In this document: positions 6,747-13,936 of the stretch, piece after piece
How the letters are laid out: the number at the start of each line of letters is the position of its first letter
Position numbering within the stretch: position 1 is the stretch's first letter
Assembly: GCA_964576705.1 (NCBI GenBank)
Contig: CAZNVI010000015.1
Coordinates: 1 to 18,897 of the forward strand
Source: CAYMDS01 sp964576705
GTDB lineage: Bacteria > Patescibacteriota > Microgenomatia > Levybacterales > UBA12049
Direction of reading: 5' to 3'
Length of the DNA: 18,897 nucleotides
The notes under the pieces: model-generated
What the model was told of the DNA's origin: nothing
The model's input: only the letters and a program-made list of their open reading frames with translations
Database searches by the model: none
Program-made: the position numbers and the translations under genes

Positions 6747-6765
6747 ATAATTATAAAGCTTTACA

Positions 6766-6794
6766 TTGACATATTAATATAAACTGCACATAAT
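6766..6794 (+). promoter_or_regulatory. Promoter of the plus-strand glycan operon
   Basis: A perfect TTGACA (6766-6771) and CATAAT (6789-6794, five of six matches) are separated by exactly 17 bases. The predicted RNA start is near 6801, two bases before the ATG at 6803, implying a leaderless mRNA. It shares a 68-base intergenic region with the divergent minus-strand promoter, so both operons could be co-controlled from this spot. Confidence 0.75.
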
Positions 6795-6802
6795 AATCCG
6801 GT

Positions 6803-7942
6803 ATGAAAATACTTATTATTTATCCTGATTTGAGTTTTCGAGGCGGTGAAAGAATATTCATCGATTTCGCGAATTCGTTAAACCAAAGAAATCATAATGT
6901 TATTTTTATAACTGCAAGGGTAGATAAAAACATTAGAGAAATTTCTAAACCAATTAAGTTCATTGCTTCACCCTCATATCTAAGATCAATATTCCAAAAT
7001 AACTTTTTGTTTACTTTATTTTCTCCTATATACCTTTTCATATCTCTATTAAATAATATTAAAGACGCCGACTTAATTTATGCTTCCGAATCATTTATCA
7101 GCTTATGGCCATCTATAATTACAGGTTTAATATTTAAAAAAAGGGTAATTGTTTCAATATTTGAACTGGGAGGCAGTAGTAAAAAGCATCAGGGAATTAA
7201 GAATTTAAACTATGAATTATTTAATACAATAAACGCGTTATTTATTAAAAATGCATATCTTATTACCAGTATCAATCCATCCATAGTGCATATACTAAAA
7301 AAAGCATATGGTCTTAAAAATGTTATATTTATTCCGGCGGGTTTGGATTTTAGTTTATTTAATGAATATAGGAGAAGAAATAGTAAAAAGCATCGGTACG
7401 AAAGTAAACAAGTTATTATTATGCCTGGAATAATCCATCCAGGGAAAAAGCAGGATTTCGCTCTTGAAATACTTTCAGAAGTTAAAAAGAAAATTCCCAA
7501 TATCCATCTTATTTTCATTGGTGGAGGAAAACAAATTCATCTTAATCGCTTAAAGATGCTTATAAAGAAAAAAAATCTGCAAGACTACACCAAAATAACA
7601 GGATATATAAAAGAAAGAGAACTGCCAGATTATTACACATACGCTAAAATGACTTTAATGTGCGGACCCGTCGCGGGACTGACTATAATTGAATCATTAT
7701 ATATGGGCACAATGCCTATTTATCCCACATCCGGCAAGCCACCCCTTGGTCCCTCTGAACCATTTAAGCTAGGTATCATCATAGATAAATATGACAGTAA
7801 ACTATTCGCAAAAAAAATCATTAATTATCTTAAAAACCCGGAGAATTTAGCTAAAAAACTGCGAAAAGAAAAAAAATTTGTAGAAGAAAACTTTGATGTT
7901 AATCATACTATAGAAAAAACTTTACAATTAACTGTTAAATGA
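6803..7942 (+). CDS. Glycosyltransferase family 4 with an altered E-x7-E motif
   Basis: A 379-residue GT-B/GT4-type protein. The N-terminus has the expected DLSFRGGERIFIDFA stretch (9-23). IPAGLDFSLF (177-186) occupies the place of the usual N-GVD motif, and the C-terminal Rossmann domain begins near 203 (QVIIMPGIIHPGKKQD). The donor-site signature reads CGPVAGLTIIESLYMG (287-302). Its second Glu is E297, but the position of the first Glu, eight residues earlier, is Pro289. That residue normally contributes to catalysis in GT4, so activity may be weak, altered, or supplied by an unusual site. It is the first gene of the operon and overlaps the carbamoyltransferase by ATGA (7939-7942). Donor and acceptor are unknown. 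Confidence 0.82.
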   Translation: MKILIIYPDLSFRGGERIFIDFANSLNQRNHNVIFITARVDKNIREISKPIKFIASPSYLRSIFQNNFLFTLFSPIYLFISLLNNIKDADLIYASESFISLWPSIITGLIFKKRVIVSIFELGGSSKKHQGIKNLNYELFNTINALFIKNAYLITSINPSIVHILKKAYGLKNVIFIPAGLDFSLFNEYRRRNSKKHRYESKQVIIMPGIIHPGKKQDFALEILSEVKKKIPNIHLIFIGGGKQIHLNRLKMLIKKKNLQDYTKITGYIKERELPDYYTYAKMTLMCGPVAGLTIIESLYMGTMPIYPTSGKPPLGPSEPFKLGIIIDKYDSKLFAKKIINYLKNPENLAKKLRKEKKFVEENFDVNHTIEKTLQLTVK

Positions 7943-9708
7943 AAAAAGATATATATATCCTTGGTATTAACGAATCACACGGGGCGACAGCCGCCTTACT
8001 GAAAAATGGCGAGATAATAGCTGCTGTTTCGGAAGAACGTTTTACAAGAGAAAAAAACCAGTCGGGATTCCCGCGTAAATCGGTTAAGTTTTGCTTAAAA
8101 CATGCAAATATTGAGACAAAAGACCTTACAGGTGTTTATTTCGGTTATAATCACCCGATTTCTTTAATGACAAAAATGAGAAAACCAAAACAGGGCTATT
8201 ATTCCCTTCTCTCCTATCTCTCTATATACTTACAGACATTTTTCAATAATACTCCATCTATTTCGTATATTATTTTTCTCGTCAGAAAGCATGTTTATAA
8301 TTATATTTTTCTGAATCAAGTACAAAAAAATCATGTACGCGATACGGCAATAATGCTCAAGATCCCCTCAGAAAAAATTAAAAAAGTTGACCATCAGACA
8401 GCGCACGCGTTCGCGGCCCATTATGCTAATGCCGATAAACAAAAAAGATCGCTGGTTATTACAATGGACGGAAGCGGTGATAATGTATGCTCTCGTATTT
8501 TCTCAGTTAATAATGACATTTGGACGAAAATAGATTCTACTCTGAATGAATTCTCGCCTGGCCTGTTGTATCTATATGTTACTCAGTATTTAGGAATGAA
8601 GCCTAATGAACATGAATATAAAGTAATGGGCCTAGCTCCATATGCAAGTAAATCACAATCTGAAAAAGTTGCTAATATATTTAGAAAAATTATGCATATC
8701 GAGAATTTGCATATTAGATCATCTATACCACATACATTTATGCAGACATTCCTAGAACAAAGACTGAAAGACATTCGTTTTGATTTGATCGCTGGTGGAA
8801 TTCAGCTGTTTACCCAAGATTTACTAACTAAGCTTGTAACTATCGCGATACGAAGAACCGGTATTAAAAATATTGTGCTCGGCGGGGGGGTATTTATGAA
8901 TGTTAAAGCGAATATGCTTATCGCAAATCTTCCTTCGGTTGAAAAAATTTTTGTCATGCCATGCAGTACAGACGAATCTGTCGCGATAGGAGCTGCGTAT
9001 TTCGGATATCAAATAACTTGCGAGAAAAATAACATCAAGTTTAATCCAAAATTTCTATCAACTGTTTATCTAGGTACAAATTATTCAAAAAAAGAAGTCT
9101 CTAAAACGATAAACAAAGCGTATAAGAAATATAAAAATTTTACGGTTATAAGAATGAAAAACAGAGCTTTAGAAATCGCCAGGCTCATCGCAGATGGAAA
9201 AATAGTTGCCCGTTTCGCGGGACGAATGGAATACGGCGCGAGAGCTCTGGGTAACCGTTCTATTCTGGCCCGTGCTGATAATCAGAATGTAATAAGAATA
9301 ATAAATGAGCAGATAAAAAGCAGAGATTTCTGGATGCCTTTTGCACCGGTTATATTAAAAGAAAAAGTCCATGACTATCTTATAAATCCAAAAAGCATCG
9401 ATTCACCTTTCATGATGATAGCTTTTGAAACGACACCAAAAGCACGAAATGAATTAGCCGCGGCATTACATCCATATGATTATACAGCCCGCCCACAAAT
9501 ACTAACACATAATCAAAATCCCGAATATTACACAATTATAAAAGAATTTGAAAAAATCACCGGTATCGGCGGTGTACTTAATACTTCCCTGAATATACAT
9601 GGCGAGCCGATTGTCTGCTCTCCGCAAGACGCAATACATACTTTTCAAAATTCAGGACTACAGTATCTGGCTATAGAAGATTTTTTATTGATTAAGAAAA
9701 ATATCTGA
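7939..9708 (+). CDS. O-carbamoyltransferase, NodU/CmcH/TobZ family
   Basis: A 589-residue, full-length member of the NodU/CmcH family, which makes carbamoyl-adenylate from carbamoyl phosphate and ATP and transfers the carbamoyl group to a sugar hydroxyl. The N-terminal Kae1-like domain shows LGINESHGATAAL (8-20), SEERFTREKNQSGFP (31-45), the metal-binding H-x3-H in DHQTAHAFAA (H152, H156), DGSGD (177-181), and the phosphate loop LGGGVFMN (314-321). The C-terminal YrdC-like domain carries GRMEYGARALGNRSILA (428-444), MPFAPVIL (466-473) and NTSLNIHGEPIV (548-559). No domain is missing. It lies between a GT4 and a GT2-methyltransferase, so the acceptor is presumably a sugar of the same glycan. 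Confidence 0.94.
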   Translation: MKKDIYILGINESHGATAALLKNGEIIAAVSEERFTREKNQSGFPRKSVKFCLKHANIETKDLTGVYFGYNHPISLMTKMRKPKQGYYSLLSYLSIYLQTFFNNTPSISYIIFLVRKHVYNYIFLNQVQKNHVRDTAIMLKIPSEKIKKVDHQTAHAFAAHYANADKQKRSLVITMDGSGDNVCSRIFSVNNDIWTKIDSTLNEFSPGLLYLYVTQYLGMKPNEHEYKVMGLAPYASKSQSEKVANIFRKIMHIENLHIRSSIPHTFMQTFLEQRLKDIRFDLIAGGIQLFTQDLLTKLVTIAIRRTGIKNIVLGGGVFMNVKANMLIANLPSVEKIFVMPCSTDESVAIGAAYFGYQITCEKNNIKFNPKFLSTVYLGTNYSKKEVSKTINKAYKKYKNFTVIRMKNRALEIARLIADGKIVARFAGRMEYGARALGNRSILARADNQNVIRIINEQIKSRDFWMPFAPVILKEKVHDYLINPKSIDSPFMMIAFETTPKARNELAAALHPYDYTARPQILTHNQNPEYYTIIKEFEKITGIGGVLNTSLNIHGEPIVCSPQDAIHTFQNSGLQYLAIEDFLLIKKNI

Positions 9709-9712
9709 TAAT

Positions 9713-11251
9713 ATGAAAAAAACCGATATATCAATTATTATTCCTGTCAAGTCTGCATCGATTGATTTACTTCCGGCTTGCCTGGATTCGCTTTATAACC
9801 AGACTTTTAAAAATTTCGAGGTAATTGTAGTAACTGATTATAATAAGCAACTCCAGTTTCTTAAAAAGCATCCTCTTAATAAACGTATAAAAGTCATTGC
9901 GGGTAAATATACTAAAACTCAAGCGCGAAATACTGGCGCAAAAAAAGCAAAAGGATCATATCTGCTGCACATAGATGCGGATTACAAACTTCACTCTTCA
10001 ATATTAAAAATGAGCAAAGATACTATTAAAAAATTTAATTCGAAAGCAATAATTTTACATGAGATAATCGCGCCATCTGGCAACATCTGGCAAAAGGCAC
10101 GCCAGCTTGAGAGAGAACTTGCGTATGATGATATAGTACTCTCTGCCCCGCAAATGATCGAAAAAGAACTCTTCCAGAAAATTGGCGGGTTCGATGAGCG
10201 AGTCGACGCTTTAGACGACTGGGCTTTATCACTGAAACTAGCACGAATCGGAGTTATTGCGCATCGATTACCGCCATTGACAGTAGTCCACGAACCGACA
10301 AATTTCTTTAGAATCTGGCGACATAGGTTTCATAAAGGCCGGTATTACCCGCTTTTAAAAAAACTGTATATTTCTGTTCCGCAGACACGTATGATACCCC
10401 GACTCGGTTTATATCTGTCAAAAATACCTATTTGCGTTAAAAAACCGCATGTAACTCTTGCGTTAATTCTCTTGAAATTTGCTGATACTATCCCATTTAT
10501 TTTTGGTACATTGTTTCCTGTCGGAATGTCATCGAATGAGGATATGTATCAAGAAATAAAAACAGCTGAAGCTTTTGATACAGAAAATTCTCTTAGCAAT
10601 ATCGCGCTGTATAAACACTATACAGAAAGCAACTCGCTCCTTTCTCTATTACGAAACAACAGAGAAACAATTCTTGAATTGGGAGCAGGTACCGGAAGAA
10701 TAACAGAATTGTTAACCGCGAATGGTTGGCGCATCTTTCCTACTGATATTTCCAAAGCTATGCTAACACAACTGGAACAAAAAAAGCATCTTCCCCACCC
10801 AAGGCTTATTACCGGTCAGACATTACCATTTAAAAATAGAGCATTTGATCACGTGATCGCGATAAGAGTAATCTGGCATATACTGAATGAAAAAAAGAGA
10901 GAAAATTTCTTTCGGGAAGCTGTCCGCGCTTCGAAAAAATCAGTTATTATGGATTTTACCCATAACGCGAAATACTCCAATCCTTTTATACGTTACATTC
11001 TTTTGAAAATTAACCCGGCTTTTTTCATACAAAGCCATTATTTCTCAGAACGGGAGATATATGCACTCGCGAGAAAGTATCATGTTGCTATAGAAAATAT
11101 AATAGCGCTTGAAGTGCTGCCCCCCCTCTGGCTGAACGGTCTTCCTGAATCAATTGCAAAAAAAATCTTTCCTTATTGGAGATTAGTCGAATTATTAATG
11201 AGATATCTTATTCCGCCGGGACGTTTATTGATACAATTTAAACATATATGA
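9713..11251 (+). CDS. GT2 glycosyltransferase-methyltransferase fusion
   Basis: A 512-residue two-domain protein. Residues 5-270 are a GT-A/GT2 glycosyltransferase: ISIIIPVKSAS (6-16), the D88-A-D90 metal/nucleotide motif in LLHIDADYK, the acceptor-side GGFDERVDALDDWALSLKLA (158-177), and a membrane-proximal helix near 247-272. Residues about 300-512 form a class I SAM methyltransferase with motif I ILELGAGTGRI (320-330), acidic PTDIS (343-347) and a motif II-like FDHVIAIRVIWHI (378-390). It is one uninterrupted frame. Transfer of a sugar followed by methylation of the same product would explain the fusion. It starts four bases after the carbamoyltransferase stop and overlaps the next gene by ATGA. 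Confidence 0.88.
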   Translation: MKKTDISIIIPVKSASIDLLPACLDSLYNQTFKNFEVIVVTDYNKQLQFLKKHPLNKRIKVIAGKYTKTQARNTGAKKAKGSYLLHIDADYKLHSSILKMSKDTIKKFNSKAIILHEIIAPSGNIWQKARQLERELAYDDIVLSAPQMIEKELFQKIGGFDERVDALDDWALSLKLARIGVIAHRLPPLTVVHEPTNFFRIWRHRFHKGRYYPLLKKLYISVPQTRMIPRLGLYLSKIPICVKKPHVTLALILLKFADTIPFIFGTLFPVGMSSNEDMYQEIKTAEAFDTENSLSNIALYKHYTESNSLLSLLRNNRETILELGAGTGRITELLTANGWRIFPTDISKAMLTQLEQKKHLPHPRLITGQTLPFKNRAFDHVIAIRVIWHILNEKKRENFFREAVRASKKSVIMDFTHNAKYSNPFIRYILLKINPAFFIQSHYFSEREIYALARKYHVAIENIIALEVLPPLWLNGLPESIAKKIFPYWRLVELLMRYLIPPGRLLIQFKHI

Positions 11252-12066
11252 AAATACTTATAACCGGATCATCTGGTTTTATTGGGAAGAATATTATCAA
11301 ACGACTTATGCACAAACATACAATCATTAGTTTTGATATTACTGAAGGTAGGGATATATTAAACAAAAAAACACTTAATAAATACATGCAAAATATCGAT
11401 ATCGTTATTCATCTTGCTGCTTTATTAAATCAGGCAGAGTCCTGGAAAAAACCGGATGCATACCTGAAGACCAATGTTTACGGAACATACAACGTTCTCA
11501 CGTCCGCATCAGACAATAATGTGAAACGTGTTATAAATCTTTCTTCAGCCGCAGTCTATGCATCACCACAAACACCTTATGGACTGTCAAAAAAACTGGC
11601 AGAAAATGTCTGCAAAAATTTTAAAAAAAAGTTAGAGGTTATTACTTTCCGCCCCTTTAATGTGTATGGGGAGAATCAAAACCCGTCTTATAACTATGTC
11701 CTTCATTCATTTATCGGAAAACTGAAACATAATCAACCGGTGACAATTTACGGTAACGGAAAACAGACACGTGATTTTCTTTATATTGATGATTTGATTG
11801 ATGTAGTAGAGACAACCCTTTCATCACCTGTTATTTATTCACCTATTGATATCGGGACAGGATATGAAATTACTATGAATGATTTGGCTTTATTAGTTGC
11901 TAAACTCTTGCGAAAAAAACTTGGAATATGCTATTTACCTAAAAGAAAAGAGCCATTCAAGTCAAAAGCGAATACTTCTAAATTATTAAAGATGGGGGTA
12001 AGCCCGAAAAAATTTCTCTCCATTGAGGAAGGTTTGAAGATATTGATTACATCTTCCGGGAAGTGA
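11248..12066 (+). CDS. NAD(P)-dependent nucleotide-sugar epimerase/dehydratase (extended SDR)
   Basis: A 272-residue extended short-chain dehydrogenase of the kind that epimerises or dehydrates NDP-sugars. The cofactor loop is GSSGFIG (7-13), followed by an acidic DITEG (30-34) at the ribose-binding position. HLAAL (55-59), catalytic Ser100 in LSSAAVYA, and the Y111-x3-K115 pair in PYGLSKK are intact. RPFNVYGENQ (135-144) and GNGKQTRDFLYIDDL (169-183) are family hallmarks. It is 30-50 residues shorter than most UDP-glucose 4-epimerases, mainly in the C-terminal substrate domain. Whether it acts as a 4-epimerase or another sugar-modifying SDR is open. It ends the plus-strand operon and runs 20 bases into the converging gene. 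Confidence 0.9.
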   Translation: MKILITGSSGFIGKNIIKRLMHKHTIISFDITEGRDILNKKTLNKYMQNIDIVIHLAALLNQAESWKKPDAYLKTNVYGTYNVLTSASDNNVKRVINLSSAAVYASPQTPYGLSKKLAENVCKNFKKKLEVITFRPFNVYGENQNPSYNYVLHSFIGKLKHNQPVTIYGNGKQTRDFLYIDDLIDVVETTLSSPVIYSPIDIGTGYEITMNDLALLVAKLLRKKLGICYLPKRKEPFKSKANTSKLLKMGVSPKKFLSIEEGLKILITSSGK

Positions 12067-12832
12067 TATGTAGTGTCTGGCTGGGTAAAAATGAAATTTT
12101 ACTTAAAATAGCAGTCTCAAAGTAGACGAGCCATCCGCCAAGAGATACTCCAACTTTTAGCAAATGGTTAAAAGCTGATGACTTATTCTTACCTGTTAGC
12201 TCAACGTACTCACCGTTTTTAAAATAAGTAAATAAATAATATATAAAACTGAATAATTGATAGAGAAAAAAATAGCTGGAGCGCTTATCGGATATGATAA
12301 ATTTCTCATTTTTTAACATCGTATATATATCCTGATATGTAAACTGCTGTATGTGTCCAATTGGTTTCTCCTTTAAATTCCTTTTAAATAATCTTTTAAT
12401 CCATCCATCAATAGTAAAAACATCTCCTTCGCAGGGAACAACGAGATGAAAATACCCATCATATTTCAATACTCTTTTAACTTCAGCGATTACTTTTTGC
12501 GGATTATGAAGATGCTCCAACACATCAAATATAATTACCGCATCTATTGAATTAGATGCAAATGACAGTTTCTCCGCATCACAGGTACGAACAGTTATCA
12601 TTGGGGTATGTATTTGTTTTTTAAAATCTTTTAATAAATCTTTATTTATATCACAAGCTATTACGCTTGCATTTGATAAAGGATCTGTAACAGCCTGTGT
12701 CAGCTCTCCCCTGCCGCAACCGATATCAAGAATTTTAATTTTCTTCTTTTCGTCTTTGCTTATTTTTTTCAAAACTTTTAAAGCGTGAAGATAATGAAAA
12801 TAACGTATATGATTCTTTTCTGATGGATTCAT
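12047..12832 (-). CDS. Stand-alone class I SAM methyltransferase, probably membrane-associated
   Basis: A 261-residue Methyltransf_11-type protein. Motif I is ILDIGCGRGEL (34-44), the acidic residue follows in IACDIN (58-63), and the substrate-side signature is AVIIFDVLEHLHNPQKVI (98-115), typical of small-molecule and sugar O-methyltransferases of surface loci. The C-terminal half has two strongly hydrophobic stretches (187-204 and about 224-246), so it may sit on the membrane and methylate a lipid-linked glycan. It is last in its operon: its ATG overlaps the GT4 stop by ATGA (12829-12832), and its own stop lies 20 bases inside the converging epimerase gene. Exact substrate is unknown. Confidence 0.88.
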   Translation of the reverse strand: MNPSEKNHIRYFHYLHALKVLKKISKDEKKKIKILDIGCGRGELTQAVTDPLSNASVIACDINKDLLKDFKKQIHTPMITVRTCDAEKLSFASNSIDAVIIFDVLEHLHNPQKVIAEVKRVLKYDGYFHLVVPCEGDVFTIDGWIKRLFKRNLKEKPIGHIQQFTYQDIYTMLKNEKFIISDKRSSYFFLYQLFSFIYYLFTYFKNGEYVELTGKNKSSAFNHLLKVGVSLGGWLVYFETAILSKISFLPSQTLHITSRKM

Positions 12833-13935
12833 AATTTTTCTATCTCTTTTTCAAGTATAGCGGTCTGTTTTTCTAGATTATAAAATTTTTCCGCGCGTGT
12901 TCTATTTTCCGCTCCGATCTCCTCTCTTTTCTTTTTATTGGAAAGCGCTTCAATTAGAGCCTCCCGAAGCGCGTATTCATTTTTCTGTGGAATTAACCAG
13001 TTATTTTCTCCTGTTTCTTCAGGTACCCCCCCTGATTTTGTCGCGATAATAGGCAAACCAGAAGCTTGAGCTTCCATAAGCGTATAAGAAAAAAATTCCT
13101 CCCACCAAAGAAACGGACCGATATACCTGTCCTGGCTTGGAGAAACAAATATATCCGCCTCGCGATAAAACCCGGGCAGATTATCTCTTGTGACATAACC
13201 TTGCACTTTCACTCCTGGAGTAACCTTTGCCCTGTCTTTGAGCGATCCATCTCCTACAAGAACGAGAGTTGAACCGGGGCATGCTTTATGAACGTCAAGC
13301 CAGATATTTAATAGCATTTCCACACCTTTGTATGGCTCCAGCTGACCTACAAATAAAACAACATTACCTTTTTTCTGTTTCATTTTCGGCTTAAATATAC
13401 TTGTATCTATACCATGGTATATAACCGTGATTTTTTTCTCAGGGATACCAAATCTTACTAATGCTTCTTTTGCCCGATTGCTCCTTGCTACGAATAAATC
13501 CGCTCTCTTCACAACTTTTTTTACGGTAAGTGAATATGGTGGTAAAAAATATGCCGGATGCAAAAAACTTGTCCAGACTTCACAAATAAAAGGGATATTG
13601 TAATATGAAGCCGCATCGGCAACTTGCCCTGAATAGAAATGATACAACTCGTATGACTCTAAATAGTGAAGATCTTTGCAGATATACTGTAAATTTTTAA
13701 TCCCAACCCATGATTGGTGAACGAGTTTTCTTGCCAATATAGAGACGGGGTCAATCGGAAACATATTTTGTAATTGCAGATTCCTGTTAGCTAATTTTAC
13801 TTTTTTGCAATACCCTATTACTTCATCATCAGCAGCTCCAGTGATGCATACGGGGGCAAACTTATGAAAACTATATGCAAATTCTGCCTGTGACACGCGC
13901 GGCATTAAACCCCTTACGACTCCAATTTTCTTCAT
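12829..13935 (-). CDS. Glycosyltransferase family 4
   Basis: A 368-residue GT-B retaining glycosyltransferase. The N-terminal domain is degenerate, as is usual. VIYHGIDTSIFKP (171-183) is the canonical N-GVD linker, FVGQLEPYKGVEMLL (195-209) is the start of the donor domain, and the catalytic E-x7-E pair is E280/E288 in EEFFSYTLMEAQASG. GGVPEE (302-307) follows, as in many GT4 enzymes. The motif set is complete, unlike the GT4 at 6803. A second Rossmann domain and a C-terminal helix rich in Lys/Glu close the protein. It starts one base after the stop of the GT4-methyltransferase fusion and is coupled to the methyltransferase downstream, suggesting the products act on one glycan in sequence. 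Confidence 0.9.
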   Translation of the reverse strand: MKKIGVVRGLMPRVSQAEFAYSFHKFAPVCITGAADDEVIGYCKKVKLANRNLQLQNMFPIDPVSILARKLVHQSWVGIKNLQYICKDLHYLESYELYHFYSGQVADAASYYNIPFICEVWTSFLHPAYFLPPYSLTVKKVVKRADLFVARSNRAKEALVRFGIPEKKITVIYHGIDTSIFKPKMKQKKGNVVLFVGQLEPYKGVEMLLNIWLDVHKACPGSTLVLVGDGSLKDRAKVTPGVKVQGYVTRDNLPGFYREADIFVSPSQDRYIGPFLWWEEFFSYTLMEAQASGLPIIATKSGGVPEETGENNWLIPQKNEYALREALIEALSNKKKREEIGAENRTRAEKFYNLEKQTAILEKEIEKL

Positions 13936-13936
13936 A

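Noticed and set aside
12053..12063. CTTCCGGGAAG palindrome as a bidirectional terminator
   Set aside because: The stem is only five pairs around a single base, cannot form a proper loop at full length, and has no T-tract on either side.
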